Source of the DNA: Xylanibacter rodentium
Lineage (GTDB): Bacteria > Bacteroidota > Bacteroidia > Bacteroidales > Bacteroidaceae
Direction: 5' to 3'
NCBI RefSeq assembly: GCF_013166575.1
Contig: NZ_JABKKE010000002.1
Coordinates: 1 to 64,000, forward strand
DNA: 64,000 nt
The position numbers and the translations under genes are program-made. Below, piece by piece: positions 8,746-19,056 of this stretch. Position 1 is the stretch's first letter; each line of letters opens with the position of its first letter. The notes under the pieces were generated by a model. That model was given only the letters and a program-made list of their open reading frames with translations. It made no database searches and was not told where the DNA came from.

Positions 8746-9351
8746 TCAGGAGAACAACGCACAAAAGCCCTGCTTGTTGAACTGATAATACATTTCTATG
8801 CGCTCCGGCGTATCGTTTTCAAGAAGCAATAACAGCTCTTTGGCAAATTCAAGTGTTGCCGAGCCGTTGGCCGTCACTATACGGTTGTCACAAACCGCTT
8901 GTGCATGGACATATCCGGTGGCATTGTTATAATTCTCGCCACCCCACAGTTTCAGCTGTTCCACACCGTTACCCGTGTGCTTGATATTGTTGAGGAAACC
9001 GTGCTTCGCCAAAAAGGATGCTGCGTTGCATATAGCACCTATCGGCTTACCATTCTCAATGGCTTTTCTTATGATTGGTACAACCCTGTCAGCCACAAGC
9101 GTTGCCCAACCGAAACCACCGATAAGTATCAGTGCGGCATAATCGTCGGGCATCGTGGCAAACGAATAATCTGGCATGGTACGGAAGCCTCCAATTGATT
9201 TTACCGGCTCCAATGTAGGAGCCACAGTCTTGTTTACATACTTCGGATTCGCTTTCAAAGCCATTTCGTCAGAGGCGATGGCCTGTGAAAGATACACCTC
9301 TTCGTGTGCCGCATAGTCAGGCAAAAGAATATATAAAATCTCGTTGCTCAT
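8746..9351 (-). CDS. DJ-1/PfpI family protein
   Basis: The 201-residue product has the class I glutamine amidotransferase-like fold of DJ-1/PfpI. The strand ILYILLPDYAAHEE opens the domain, LILIGGFGW precedes the active site, and GAICNAASFLAKHG carries the nucleophilic cysteine at the elbow. Members act as glyoxalases, chaperones or amidases; which applies here cannot be told. The ATG at 9351 is preferred to a TTG six codons upstream. Confidence 0.85.
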   Translation of the reverse strand: MSNEILYILLPDYAAHEEVYLSQAIASDEMALKANPKYVNKTVAPTLEPVKSIGGFRTMPDYSFATMPDDYAALILIGGFGWATLVADRVVPIIRKAIENGKPIGAICNAASFLAKHGFLNNIKHTGNGVEQLKLWGGENYNNATGYVHAQAVCDNRIVTANGSATLEFAKELLLLLENDTPERIEMYYQFNKQGFCALFS

Positions 9352-9393
9352 ATCTTTTTTTGATTTCAATTTACCGAATGCTTATTACGTATA

Positions 9394-9432
9394 TTCAGCT
9401 CCTGACAAAGCACATGCTTATCAGGAACTGAA
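9394..9432 (-). terminator. Hairpin after the zinc-ribbon/oxidase gene
   Basis: A 12-bp stem with one mismatch (9394-9405 with 9421-9432) encloses a 15-base loop just downstream of the minus-strand gene that ends at 9451. The trailing sequence is not strongly U-rich, so efficiency is uncertain. Confidence 0.5.
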
Positions 9433-9450
9433 AAGACCATTACATTCATT

Positions 9451-10131
9451 CTATATCGTTTCGTGTGCAAACTCACCGTTTATCCATACGGTAGCTTCCG
9501 TTCCGACGAAATGAAGAAGCACGTAGTTCGGGTCTGCCGGTCCGCCGGGAAAATGATTGATATACCAGTCCTGCCACATTTCCTTACGGATTCTGTCATC
9601 AGTGACTATTTCAACCGTTCCCCGCAGGGCAACACTGTCACCATGTAAAGAATAGCACAATCCGGCTTTCGGATTCAATCCGAAGTCGGATGTCTTCACC
9701 GAATCTGCTCCCGTAGCCATCCACACCTCGTTGCATCCGGCCGTGCTTCCTTTCGACATTGGCACGGGACGCGGAAAACCATCGGCATTGACTGATGCCA
9801 ATGTCACCTCCTGACATTGTGCAAGCAATGCCGTAGCTTTCTCGACAAGTGTTCTTTCGTCTTTTTGCTTCCAACGTTTCAGATGCGGAAAGAACTGTCG
9901 CATCTGTTCTTTAGCCTGCTCTGGAGTAAGATTCCAGCCGGTAGCCTGATTCATCTGATCGGTAAACTGTGCGCAAAACTCAATCATCTGGTTCATGTTG
10001 AAATCTTGCGTGAATTTCCCTTCCTTGTAACAATACATGCAGTAGTCCTCACTTCTGCTGTTGTCGGCATTTGTGCCTTTGTTCTCGTCCGTGAGTGGCA
10101 TACCGCAACTCTGACAGAATTTTTGTTCCAT
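9451..10131 (-). CDS. Zinc-ribbon and pyridoxamine 5'-phosphate oxidase-like fusion
   Basis: The 227-residue product has two parts. Residues about 1-75 form a putative zinc ribbon with cysteine pairs CQSCGMP and CMYCYKEG. Residues about 90-227 form a split-barrel FMN-binding domain of the pyridoxamine phosphate oxidase-like superfamily (VTLASVNADGFPRPVPMS, GLCYSLHGDSVALRGTVEI). Both occur fused in Bacteroidetes and Firmicutes proteins of unknown substrate. The frame runs 52 codons further upstream, but the ATG at 10131 opens directly on the zinc ribbon. Confidence 0.85.
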   Translation of the reverse strand: MEQKFCQSCGMPLTDENKGTNADNSRSEDYCMYCYKEGKFTQDFNMNQMIEFCAQFTDQMNQATGWNLTPEQAKEQMRQFFPHLKRWKQKDERTLVEKATALLAQCQEVTLASVNADGFPRPVPMSKGSTAGCNEVWMATGADSVKTSDFGLNPKAGLCYSLHGDSVALRGTVEIVTDDRIRKEMWQDWYINHFPGGPADPNYVLLHFVGTEATVWINGEFAHETI

Positions 10132-10512
10132 ATATAATTTTCTATTTGCCCTCACAATCCGGAAGAGCTTGTTATTAAAATAGCAGAAGCGCGGACCGCA
10201 TGAGTACAACGCTTCTTGCAAATGCAGTGAATAGACGTATCCTTTCAAATACAAAGTTAATGATAATCTGCAACATCTCATTATCATCCGATTGAAGTTT
10301 ATGGAGTTTTAACTCTCAATTTTAAACAGACATGAGCTTGATTTTCATTTTTTTGAGGTCTCACATAAGTTCATAAAAGTAAATTGCAAATATATCAAAA
10401 CTTTCCTCTAAAGAAAAAAGCATTTTTTCATCCTGCCGGTGTATAATCTCACGATTTATATGTACATTTGCCAAACAATCAACATTATATACAAACAATA
10501 GAAAGAGCAATA
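10132..10512. other. Divergent intergenic region
   Basis: No protein gene is supported. It holds a minus-strand -7 element (CAAAGTTA, 10252-10259) that may serve the zinc-ribbon gene with a long 5' leader, and the extended plus-strand promoter of the GNAT gene. The rest is AT-rich. Confidence 0.6.
10409..10470 (+). promoter_or_regulatory. Extended promoter of the GNAT gene
   Basis: TACATTTG at 10463-10470 is the -7 element. The upstream block contains CTAAAGAAAA and ATCCTGCCGGTGTAT, closely matching the region before the DUF262 gene at 4019-4082. The block probably binds a shared regulator, but this is inference from two copies only. Confidence 0.5.
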
Positions 10513-10584
10513 ATGAACAACTACCGCAAGCAAACAGAAATGCTCTTCCAACGGCAGTATGGAATACGGATGTATTTAGAATAA
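10513..10584 (+). CDS. Possible 23-residue leader peptide
   Basis: An ATG at 10513 opens a 23-codon frame ending with TAA at 10582-10584, four bases before the GNAT start and in a different frame. It could be a translated leader coupled to the acetyltransferase, or chance. No homolog is recognised and no strong ribosome binding site is seen. Confidence 0.25.
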   Translation: MNNYRKQTEMLFQRQYGIRMYLE

Positions 10585-10588
10585 AAGA

Positions 10589-11014
10589 ATGATAACAGCA
10601 TCTACAAACACAGACTGGCCACGTATGGCTGAGATATGGGAAAGTGCCGTAAGAGCCACCCACGATTTCCTGTCGGCAGAGGATTTTGAGTATTATAAGG
10701 CCCGGATAATGACTTACTTCGGGCAAGTCAACAGTTATTTATATAAAACCACAGACGGGATTACGGCCGGATTTATCGGTATTGCCGACGGTAATATAGA
10801 AATGTTGTTCGTGGACAACGACTTCCGTGGAAAAGGCATCGGAAGTCAACTTGTAGCATTCGCTGTAGAAGAACTTGGCGCCAACAAAGTTGACGTAAAC
10901 GAACAAAACCATCTGGCAACGGGCTTTTACATCCGTATGGGGTTCCGCATAGTCGGCCGTTCGCCACAAGACGGTGACGGGAAAGATTATCCGTTACTTC
11001 ACATGCGAATATAA
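10589..11014 (+). CDS. GNAT-family N-acetyltransferase
   Basis: The 141-residue product is a single GNAT domain. The acetyl-CoA loop is visible as FRGKGIGSQLV (about residues 79-89), preceded by the strand IEMLFV and followed by KVDVNEQNHLATGFYIRMGF, a pattern shared with YjaB and similar small acetyltransferases. Substrate is unknown. The gene uses the same extended promoter type as the DUF262 gene about 6 kb upstream and converges on comEC. Confidence 0.9.
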   Translation: MITASTNTDWPRMAEIWESAVRATHDFLSAEDFEYYKARIMTYFGQVNSYLYKTTDGITAGFIGIADGNIEMLFVDNDFRGKGIGSQLVAFAVEELGANKVDVNEQNHLATGFYIRMGFRIVGRSPQDGDGKDYPLLHMRI

Positions 11015-11050
11015 ACTGCACTCTCTCTCACTCTCCGACTTTGGGCTTTG

Positions 11051-12583
11051 TTAAAAAGATGCCCGCCTTTTAAAAAATATCCGGTGACACAAAAGGCACA
11101 ATGAAATGATAACAACGTAAACGGCCAAAAGTTGAACCGCATTGATATGAACACCCGTTATAACGGCTCCTGGCAATGATGAAACCATTTTCAAGAAAGT
11201 ATTAAGACTGCCTACAGTGAAAACAAGTAGCATGACTGCCATCTTCTGTATTACGGGAATAAAGAAAAGGGCAAGTGTCAGAGCCGAAAGATAGAGAATT
11301 ATAGTAACGACAGGAACAACTACAATATTGGCAATAAGAAAATAAGTTGGAACCGTTCCGAAATAATAGGCTACAAGCGGTGCTGTAGCAAGCTGGGCAG
11401 AGCATGACATAACAAGAAGATTCCAAAGCCAATTCAAAATGCGATGACGCTGCAAGAAAGAGCGTGAAACGATATTGGCTATGTTGCGGTTGGCTATAAG
11501 AATGGCAGCAACTGATATGAAAGACAATTGGAAACCTACATCATAAAGACAGAAAGGATTTGCCACGAGCATGAGCAGGGCGGCAAAAGCAAGGACGTTG
11601 AGCGACATGCGGTCACGTCCGGTGAGTCCCACTATTGAATACACGCTTATCATGATAGCCGAGCGCACCACTGACGGCGGCATACCAACCATAAAGACAT
11701 AAAACCAGATGGAGACAACAAGCAATGCCTCGCGCAAAACGGCAAAACGAAGTCCGACAAAAAGCAAAGAAAAGAGCAGATATATTATGCTGAGATGCAT
11801 ACCCGAAAGAGCAAGAACATGAGACACTCCCGCTGTAGAATATGTTGCACGCAGTTCGGAAGAAATATCTGAACGATGTCCAAGGGTCATGGCTGATACA
11901 ACGGCAAAGTTGTCTCCATCAAGTCCTATATTGCGATATTTTTCCATTATTTTATGTCTCATGCGCATAAACGACAGGCGCGAACGCTGCCAAACGGTAA
12001 GGCGGCTCATACTGACGGATGCCTTTCGCCAATTGCGATAAAAAATGAATGTCTGCGCTGTGACATCATGGGCTTTGAGATAAGTGACATAATCAAAGTT
12101 TGAATCAACGAAATTCTTTGGCGGTTTCATGACCGAATATGCCGTCAGACCATCACCGACACCAAGTGCCGCATAGCGGCCTGTGACAGTATCTTTCAAT
12201 AATGACGCCCTGACTGTTCGCCCACTTAACGGACCGGAAGATATGATCATGTCAAAACGGACAGTCTTTCCACGTTCGACAGGCTCTGTCACGACAACCG
12301 CTTCATATTGAATTGCACCACAAGGCAACTGCACCCTATAGTTCCTTTCTGCAACACTTATCAGTGCACAGCCTATAAAAAATGAAGTAACAAGGATAGC
12401 ATAACTCTGAAAGACAGGGAACCTGAAAAGCAATACGGATATTGCGGACAACACGACAACAGCAGCAATCCAGATAGTGGAATCGGCATAAGCGATGAGC
12501 CACTGTCCCGATATGATGCCCGAAACAAGACATAGCGCAACAGGAACAAGCGGATATATCCGGAATATGCCTTTATTGTTCAT
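11051..12583 (-). CDS. comEC: ComEC/Rec2-family membrane protein
   Basis: The 510-residue product has an N-terminal DUF4131 region with membrane helices, a soluble OB-like stretch (about residues 85-190) and the Competence domain with HVLALSGMHLSIIY and MPPSVVRSAIMI. In transformable bacteria ComEC carries single-stranded DNA across the inner membrane. The C-terminal metallo-beta-lactamase domain found in longer ComEC proteins is absent. It lies directly behind the nuo terminator, so it probably has its own promoter. Competence of this organism is not shown. Confidence 0.88.
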   Translation of the reverse strand: MNNKGIFRIYPLVPVALCLVSGIISGQWLIAYADSTIWIAAVVVLSAISVLLFRFPVFQSYAILVTSFFIGCALISVAERNYRVQLPCGAIQYEAVVVTEPVERGKTVRFDMIISSGPLSGRTVRASLLKDTVTGRYAALGVGDGLTAYSVMKPPKNFVDSNFDYVTYLKAHDVTAQTFIFYRNWRKASVSMSRLTVWQRSRLSFMRMRHKIMEKYRNIGLDGDNFAVVSAMTLGHRSDISSELRATYSTAGVSHVLALSGMHLSIIYLLFSLLFVGLRFAVLREALLVVSIWFYVFMVGMPPSVVRSAIMISVYSIVGLTGRDRMSLNVLAFAALLMLVANPFCLYDVGFQLSFISVAAILIANRNIANIVSRSFLQRHRILNWLWNLLVMSCSAQLATAPLVAYYFGTVPTYFLIANIVVVPVVTIILYLSALTLALFFIPVIQKMAVMLLVFTVGSLNTFLKMVSSLPGAVITGVHINAVQLLAVYVVIISLCLLCHRIFFKRRASF

Positions 12584-12620
12584 GGTATTTCACATAAGAC
12601 ATTTTTTGATTGAAAATACG

Positions 12621-12674
12621 AAGACGCGAAGATACAACGGTTTCGTTATGAAAATCTTTGTATCTCCGCGTCTT
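12621..12674 (-). terminator. Terminator of the nuo operon
   Basis: A 17-bp stem with one mismatch (12621-12637 with 12658-12674) lies 23 bases past the nuoN stop, between it and comEC. The loop is 20 bases. Confidence 0.7.
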
Positions 12675-12696
12675 TGCGCTTAAACTATGTCATATT

Positions 12697-14127
12697 TCAG
12701 TGGGCCGCAGCGGCAATCCACTCATATATGCAACTGAAAACACCGAATGCCACGATACCGGCAGTGCAAAGGGCAAGAGCCAGACGAGTGTTGCAGTCAC
12801 TGCGGAAAGCAGGCAGCGACGACTCGTCGTTGTTGATGTACATGGCCTTGACTATCAACAGATAATAGTAAAGGCTGACCACTGTGTTAATCAATGCTAT
12901 GAACACAACAAAATATGCAAGGAACGATCCCTGCTCGGCAGCAGCCATAAAGACGAAGAACTTGCTGAACATACCTGCAAACGGCGGAATACCGGCAAGT
13001 GAGAACAAGGCAAGCGTCATCAGAAAAGCGAGTTTGGGATTGGTCTTGTAAAGTCCGTTATAACTGTCCATCCTGGTCGTGCCACCACAATTCTGCTCAA
13101 CGGCATTGATAACCGTGAACACACTCATATTGGCAACCACATATACCAACACATAGTATGTCAGTGCGGCCACACCTGTTGCGCTGTTGCCAATAACGGC
13201 AAGCATGATGTAGCCGGCCTGTGAGATAGAACTGAAAGCCATGAACCGCTTGAGCTCTTTCTGACGGATGGCAAACAGGTTGGCTATGGTAATGCTGAGC
13301 ACGATAACTATATAGAGCAGATACTCCCAATACTCAATCATGGGTGCGAAAACCTTCATCAGGATGACCATCAGCGTGAACGAGGCAGCTCCTTTTGATA
13401 TAACACTGAGATAACCGGTTACGGCTGTAGGCGCTCCCTGATAGGTGTCGGCTGTCCAAAAGTGGAACGGAACAAGAGAAATCTTGAAACCGAGACCGCT
13501 GAAGAAGAAAACAAGACCCATTATGGTGAGAGACGATGTGGACAACCGTGTTGTCACGTCATCGAAATAAAGTGTGCCGACAGCACCATAGATGAACGAA
13601 ATGCCGTAGAGCATCACACCGCTTGAGAATGTTGCCGTAAGAATGAACTTGGCAGCACTTTCGGCCGAATTTTTCTTCATCTTGTCGAAAGCCACGAGAC
13701 ATGCCATGGGAACCGATGCCATCTCAAGACCGAGGAAGAACATGAGGAAATGTCCGGAAGACATCATCATATACATACCGAGAAGAGTCGATACAACGAG
13801 CATATAGAACTCTCCGGCCTTGTTCTTTACATCGTCACGATTGAGCCATGGCTGGGCCATTATCATCACTATAAGGGTTCCGGCGGTGAGAATAAGTTTC
13901 ATCACGTTTACGGAATTGCTCGTGACATAAAGTCCGCCAAAAGCCGTAGTGGCATCGGCGAGCAGGCACGGTACTGCCTGAGCGAACATGAGCGTACCCG
14001 TTATTGTATACAGCACGGTGTTCTTCTTTCCGTTGCCATGCAGTGCGAAATCAGCAATGAATACTATTACCAGGACAGCCATCAATGTGGCTTCCGGCAG
14101 CATATTAAAGAATTGACTGTAATCCAT
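12697..14127 (-). CDS. nuoN: NADH-quinone oxidoreductase subunit N
   Basis: This 476-residue polytopic protein is the last subunit in the operon. It shows the proton-translocating antiporter core, with [16 protein letters not shown] and [12 protein letters not shown], where the lysine and histidine of the channel are conserved, then [12 protein letters not shown]. NuoN forms one of three antiporter-like channels in the membrane arm of complex I. It lies 14 bases behind nuoM and precedes a strong hairpin. Confidence 0.95.
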   Translation of the reverse strand: MDYSQFFNMLPEATLMAVLVIVFIADFALHGNGKKNTVLYTITGTLMFAQAVPCLLADATTAFGGLYVTSNSVNVMKLILTAGTLIVMIMAQPWLNRDDVKNKAGEFYMLVVSTLLGMYMMMSSGHFLMFFLGLEMASVPMACLVAFDKMKKNSAESAAKFILTATFSSGVMLYGISFIYGAVGTLYFDDVTTRLSTSSLTIMGLVFFFSGLGFKISLVPFHFWTADTYQGAPTAVTGYLSVISKGAASFTLMVILMKVFAPMIEYWEYLLYIVIVLSITIANLFAIRQKELKRFMAFSSISQAGYIMLAVIGNSATGVAALTYYVLVYVVANMSVFTVINAVEQNCGGTTRMDSYNGLYKTNPKLAFLMTLALFSLAGIPPFAGMFSKFFVFMAAAEQGSFLAYFVVFIALINTVVSLYYYLLIVKAMYINNDESSLPAFRSDCNTRLALALCTAGIVAFGVFSCIYEWIAAAAH

Positions 14128-14141
14128 TTGTACTGATAGTT

Positions 14142-15632
14142 TTAAAAGTTAATTACGCTGAGAATCGGAGCCACACCATCAGTGATGACGTTGCTTGCCC
14201 AAAGCGGGAACGAACCGAGACCGGCCACACAGAAGATAAGGCAGCATACGGAGAAGCGCTCGTCCCATGTAGCGTCGGTGAGTTCAAGATAATGCGGGTC
14301 GGCAACATTGCCAAACAGAATCCTACCTACGGTACGCAGGATGTAGACCGCCGTAACCACAATCGAAGTACATGCGATGATGGTTGCCACACGGTGGAAC
14401 ATGTCGGCATTCTCAAACGAACCCACAAATATGGTCATCTCAGCGATGAAGCCAGAAAAACCCGGCAAACCAAGATTGGCAAGACCGGCAATTACATAAC
14501 CTACGCTTAAGAAAGGCATAATCTTCATCAATCCACCCAACTTGCGTATGTCACGTGTGTGTGTACGGCCGTATATCATACCGATGAGTGCGAAGAAAAG
14601 GGCCGTCATAAGTCCGTGGGAAAGCATCTGAAGGATTGCACCGGTACAGGCTGTCTTTGTCATCATAAGCAGTGCGAAGAGCACCAGACCACAGTGAGAC
14701 ACAGACGAATATGCATTGATATACTTCAGGTCAGTCTGAACGCAGGCTGAGAGCGCTCCGTAAACCACAGATATTGTAGTGAGAATAAGGAACACCCAAG
14801 CCAACTCCTGAGCCGCATCGGGCAACAGATACATGGCCACACGGAAACATCCGTAACCTCCGAGTTTCATGAGCACTCCGGCATGGAGCATCGAAACGGC
14901 TGTAGGAGCCGAAGCGTGACCGTCGGGCGACCATGTGTGGAAAGGGAAGAGCGCGCCAAGCACGCCGAATCCGATGAAGATGAACGGGAAGAATATCTTC
15001 TGTACGTCAACGGGAATATTGTGCATGGCAGCAATCTCCTGGACGTTCATTGTCGTTGCACCGCTGAAATAGTAGATTCCGAGGATTCCGATGATAAGCA
15101 AGGCCGAGCCTCCCATAAGCATCAAAGTGAGCTTCATGGCAGCATACTCCTTGTTTCCGCTACCCCACACACCGATGAGAAGATACATCGGGATGAGAGC
15201 AACCTCATAGAACATGAACATAGTGAACATATCGGTGCAGATGAAGAAGCCGTAAACACCGGTAGAGAGCAGTGTGAACCAAAGGAAGTACTCCTTTGTC
15301 ATAGGCTTGAGCTGCCATGACGCGAAAGTTCCGGTAAACACAATGATGCTTGACAGAAGCAACATGACGACAGAAATACCGTCAACACCAACCGAATAGG
15401 CTATATTCAAGGGCTTGAACCAAGGAATGCTTTCTGCAAAAAGCATGGGAAATTCCTCGGCAGGCATAGTCGCACGCATATCAAGGAACGCGAACACCAG
15501 CCATACAGACAGGGCCAGCAGGCATGAAGAGCCGACCACCATCACTCCACGCACCTGATTGAGATTGCGGGCTATCCAAAGGCCGAGCAACATCAGGACG
15601 GGTATTACTACGAATAGACTTAAAATATTCAT
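14142..15632 (-). CDS. nuoM: NADH-quinone oxidoreductase subunit M
   Basis: The 496-residue product is the second antiporter-like subunit. The signature [26 protein letters not shown] lies in the middle, with the glutamate of helix 5 in [13 protein letters not shown] and VSHCGLVLF further on. NuoM pumps protons in the distal membrane arm of complex I. It is flanked by nuoL (9 bases) and nuoN (14 bases), so translation is probably coordinated along the operon. Confidence 0.95.
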   Translation of the reverse strand: MNILSLFVVIPVLMLLGLWIARNLNQVRGVMVVGSSCLLALSVWLVFAFLDMRATMPAEEFPMLFAESIPWFKPLNIAYSVGVDGISVVMLLLSSIIVFTGTFASWQLKPMTKEYFLWFTLLSTGVYGFFICTDMFTMFMFYEVALIPMYLLIGVWGSGNKEYAAMKLTLMLMGGSALLIIGILGIYYFSGATTMNVQEIAAMHNIPVDVQKIFFPFIFIGFGVLGALFPFHTWSPDGHASAPTAVSMLHAGVLMKLGGYGCFRVAMYLLPDAAQELAWVFLILTTISVVYGALSACVQTDLKYINAYSSVSHCGLVLFALLMMTKTACTGAILQMLSHGLMTALFFALIGMIYGRTHTRDIRKLGGLMKIMPFLSVGYVIAGLANLGLPGFSGFIAEMTIFVGSFENADMFHRVATIIACTSIVVTAVYILRTVGRILFGNVADPHYLELTDATWDERFSVCCLIFCVAGLGSFPLWASNVITDGVAPILSVINF

Positions 15633-15641
15633 CTTTTCTGA

Positions 15642-17633
15642 TTATATGCAAAGTAATACTAATGTTAAGGCCACTGTGCCGGTAATAAACCATACGGCAT
15701 ACTTGCGCACGTCGCCACTCTGCCACGGGCGGATAGTCTCTCCGGCCTCGTTGGCTCCCCATGCAAGAAAATCGAACGTTCCGTCGATTACGTGGCGGTC
15801 AAACCAGGCAATAGGTGTACTTACACAACGGAAGATAATCTTGTGAGTCACAAACATATAGACCTCATCCATGTAGAAACGCTTGTAAGCGGCACGATGA
15901 AGTTTGGGGAATGTACGATAGAGCTTATCGGCAATGGGCTGCTTCTCACCTTTATATATATATGTGGCAAGAGCAATGCTGATGATAGCGATAATAGTGC
16001 TCGTAGCTGCCACCTGAAGATCAAAGTGGATGTTATATTCCGCACCTGAAGCCGTTACGAAACTACCGAAACTGCCACCCCAACCGGCAAATCCGGCTAT
16101 AGTGGTATAAACCCCCACTCCAACGGTAATCACACAGAGCACGATGAGTGGCAAGGTCATGTTGAGCGGTGCCTCATGAGGAGTGTGATGAGCATGAAGT
16201 TCCTTATTCTCCGTACCCCAGAATATTCCGTAGTATAGACGGAACATATAGAATGCCGTCATGGCAGCCACACCTGTCATAATCCAACCAACAACGGGAC
16301 TGTAAGCAAAGCAGGCTGTGATAATCTCGTCCTTAGAGCTGAATCCCGAGAAGAACGGTATTCCCGCAATGGCAAGACATGAGATGAGGAATGTGATATG
16401 AGTGACGGGCATATACTTGCGGAGTCCGCCCATGGTAGACATCTCGTTGGAATGAACGGCATGGATGATACATCCTGCTCCAAGGAACAGGCAAGCCTTG
16501 AACATGGCGTGTGTGAACAGGTGGAACATGGATGCCATGAAACCGAGCTGCGCATGATTGTCAAGCACCTCACCGTGATGACCGGGCATACAAACACCGA
16601 GCGCAACCATCATGAAAGCTATCTGTGATATGGTCGAGAAGGCAAGCACGCGCTTGATGTCGCTCTGTGCGCATGCAACGGCAGCAGCATAGAAAGCGGT
16701 GAACACACCTACCCATACCACAATGCTCATCTGACCGGGAGCATACTCAACCCACAATGGGAACAGACGCGCAATCTGGAACACACCGGCCACAACCATC
16801 GTAGCGGCGTGTATAAGGGCGCTGACAGGTGTCGGGCCTTCCATGGCATCCGGCAGCCAGATGTGCAACGGGAACATAGCACTCTTACCGGCACCTCCGA
16901 TGAACATCAGCACGAGGGCTGTGGGCAGAATGAATCCACCGGCAGCCACGGCCTTCATCACGTCAACGGGGATAAACGGTGCCGTGCCGTCAGCCATCAC
17001 CACATCACCGGCAAACGAGAAGCTGAACGAACCCGTATAGTAACCGAAGATAAGGATACCGATAAGGAAGAACATATCGGCAAAACGAGTAACGATGAAA
17101 GCCTTCTTCGATGCCGAAACAGCGGGCTGGAGAGGATAGTAGAATCCGATAAGCAGATATGAGCTTACACCCACGAGCTCCCAAAATAGATACATCTGGA
17201 AGATGTTTGTGGCAACAACAAGTCCGAGCATCGACATGGTGAAGAGGCTCAGATAGGCATAATAGCGCTGGAATCCTTTCTCACCGTGCATATAGCCGAA
17301 CGAATAGATATGCACCATCAGGCTGACAGTGCTTATCACGATAAGCATCATCACCGAAATGGGATCAAGCATGATACCGAGGTCGAAGTTGAGCTGACCC
17401 AGCGGCAACCATGTGAAATTATATGGCACCAACGTTGCAAAAGCGCCGTCAGCGCCGCGCTCTGCCGTGAAATAGCAGAAAGCGGTGTAATAAGACAATG
17501 CGGTCACGATACCCAATGATGTGGTACCTATAAGACCGGCTGTCTTATGCGGCATCTTCATACCGGCCAATCCCAATACGATGAATGAGAACAGCGGCAG
17601 AAGGAGTATCAGAAATACAAAACTATAATCCAT
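15642..17633 (-). CDS. nuoL: NADH-quinone oxidoreductase subunit L
   Basis: The 663-residue product is the distal antiporter-like subunit with the long lateral helix at its C-terminus. The channel signature GKSAMFPLHIWLPDAMEG and the WELVGVSSYLLIGF helix with its glutamate are present, followed by LIHAATMVVAGVF. A histidine-rich loop (ELHAHHTPHEAP) separates the core from the C-terminal part. Length is normal for NuoL. Its start lies 8 bases from the end of nuoK. Confidence 0.95.
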   Translation of the reverse strand: MDYSFVFLILLLPLFSFIVLGLAGMKMPHKTAGLIGTTSLGIVTALSYYTAFCYFTAERGADGAFATLVPYNFTWLPLGQLNFDLGIMLDPISVMMLIVISTVSLMVHIYSFGYMHGEKGFQRYYAYLSLFTMSMLGLVVATNIFQMYLFWELVGVSSYLLIGFYYPLQPAVSASKKAFIVTRFADMFFLIGILIFGYYTGSFSFSFAGDVVMADGTAPFIPVDVMKAVAAGGFILPTALVLMFIGGAGKSAMFPLHIWLPDAMEGPTPVSALIHAATMVVAGVFQIARLFPLWVEYAPGQMSIVVWVGVFTAFYAAAVACAQSDIKRVLAFSTISQIAFMMVALGVCMPGHHGEVLDNHAQLGFMASMFHLFTHAMFKACLFLGAGCIIHAVHSNEMSTMGGLRKYMPVTHITFLISCLAIAGIPFFSGFSSKDEIITACFAYSPVVGWIMTGVAAMTAFYMFRLYYGIFWGTENKELHAHHTPHEAPLNMTLPLIVLCVITVGVGVYTTIAGFAGWGGSFGSFVTASGAEYNIHFDLQVAATSTIIAIISIALATYIYKGEKQPIADKLYRTFPKLHRAAYKRFYMDEVYMFVTHKIIFRCVSTPIAWFDRHVIDGTFDFLAWGANEAGETIRPWQSGDVRKYAVWFITGTVALTLVLLCI

Positions 17634-17641
17634 AACTCACA

Positions 17642-17950
17642 TTAAAATTTCATGTTTTCAATACTGTTCACCTGATCGCTATGGAAATTACGGTAAACAT
17701 TGATAATAATCGCGATGGCCACAGCACTCTCAGCGGCACTGACACCGATAGAGAACAACGTCATGAAGAAGCCCTCCAGCTCTCCGGGGAAGAGCATACG
17801 GTTGAATGCAGCGAAATTGAGATCGACGGCGTTCAGCACAAGTTCGATTGAGATAAGCATGGCTATCAGATTGCGACGGGTAACGAAACCGAACACGCCG
17901 ATGAAGAACAGCAGTGCGCTAAGCACGAAATAATATTCTATTGGTACCAT
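17642..17950 (-). CDS. nuoK: NADH-quinone oxidoreductase subunit K
   Basis: The 102-residue product has three membrane helices with the two conserved glutamates of NuoK in ISIELVLNAVDLNF and GVSAAESAVAIAI. NuoK links the membrane arm to the quinone module and takes part in proton movement. It follows nuoJ by three bases. Confidence 0.95.
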   Translation of the reverse strand: MVPIEYYFVLSALLFFIGVFGFVTRRNLIAMLISIELVLNAVDLNFAAFNRMLFPGELEGFFMTLFSIGVSAAESAVAIAIIINVYRNFHSDQVNSIENMKF

Positions 17951-17953
17951 AAT

Positions 17954-18478
17954 TTACTTCTCCTCCTCTTTTCTTGATACAACAATGCCTCCGATAATAC
18001 ATGCGAGCAGGAACACCGAGATGAACTCGAAGGGGAGAACATACTGGTATTTCTCGCTGCCGAGCAGAGACTGACCGATAACCTCCATGGGCACTTCGCC
18101 GCCGTCTGCCGAGCAGCAAGCCTTGCTGACGAACTCATTCTTCAGCAACACAAGAGCCACAACGGCAAAACTGACAAGCGCCACAAGAGCACCGCAGACA
18201 GCGCGGCTCGTCTTGACACGCTCTACCAGACCCTGCAACGTGCGCTTGCCTACAAGCTGTATGGCAAACACGTAAATCATCGTCACGCCACCGGCGTAAA
18301 CGCTGATTTGTGCCGCACCGAGATAAGTGTAGTCGAGCAGGAAGTAAAGCCCTGCCACACCAAAGAGAACGAACAGCATAAAAGTGGCTGCCCGCATGAT
18401 GCGAGTCGTTGTGACACACATAACGGCCGAACCGAGTATGACAACGGCAAGAATTATAAACATTATTAAATTAGCCAT
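17954..18478 (-). CDS. nuoJ: NADH-quinone oxidoreductase subunit J
   Basis: The product is 174 residues with five membrane helices; YLGAAQISVYAGGVTMIYVF is the NuoJ signature with its pi-bulge helix. The frame extends six codons upstream to an ATG that overlaps the nuoI stop, but the ATG at 18478 is preceded by a GGGAGG ribosome binding site and begins the first helix, so it is chosen. A soluble loop rich in charge lies between the last two helices. Confidence 0.92.
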   Translation of the reverse strand: MANLIMFIILAVVILGSAVMCVTTTRIMRAATFMLFVLFGVAGLYFLLDYTYLGAAQISVYAGGVTMIYVFAIQLVGKRTLQGLVERVKTSRAVCGALVALVSFAVVALVLLKNEFVSKACCSADGGEVPMEVIGQSLLGSEKYQYVLPFEFISVFLLACIIGGIVVSRKEEEK

Positions 18479-18495
18479 AATACAACGTCCTCCCA

Positions 18496-19023
18496 TTATT
18501 TTTTAGTGTTCCACTTTCCGATTTCAATAGGAGCGCCACCGTCAATAATGTTGGGCAGCGACGACTCGTATTGCAATTCCTTGTCGAGGTGCAGCACAAG
18601 CGAACCGCGCTCGAATGTGGAGTTCTCAAAATCGTTTGTAAACTTGATAGCATCCTGAGGACAAACGTTTACACAGAGCTGGCAGAACATGCAGTCGCCC
18701 AAATCATACTGATAGTCGGTCAGGAACTTCTTTTTCTTGCCGTCCTCTGTCTCACGCATCTCGGCCGTTATCTTGATAGTGCCGTTGGGACATGCCTTTT
18801 CGCACAGCGTACAGGCAATGCACTTATGGTTGCCTTCGGCGTCGTGCGGCATTACAAGGCGTCCGCGGTGGCGCTCAGACACGTGCAGCGTGGTCTTGCG
18901 GTTTTCCGGATACTGTTCGGTCACCTTCGGGATGAAGTACTCCTTCATCGTGACCCCCAGACCGGTGAGCAGCGACTTGACGCCTTTCACTGCTCCTCCG
19001 AAATATGAATTGTTATTTTCCAT
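18496..19023 (-). CDS. nuoI: NADH-quinone oxidoreductase subunit I (two 4Fe-4S clusters)
   Basis: The 175-residue product carries two ferredoxin-type motifs, CIACTLCEKACPNG and CMFCQLCVNVCPQD, that hold clusters N6a and N6b in the peripheral arm and pass electrons towards cluster N2 in NuoB. An N-terminal helix anchors it to the membrane side. It sits between nuoH and nuoJ, the usual order. Confidence 0.95.
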   Translation of the reverse strand: MENNNSYFGGAVKGVKSLLTGLGVTMKEYFIPKVTEQYPENRKTTLHVSERHRGRLVMPHDAEGNHKCIACTLCEKACPNGTIKITAEMRETEDGKKKKFLTDYQYDLGDCMFCQLCVNVCPQDAIKFTNDFENSTFERGSLVLHLDKELQYESSLPNIIDGGAPIEIGKWNTKK

Positions 19024-19056
19024 TGTCTAATGAATTTGATGATTCAGCCGTTTCTA

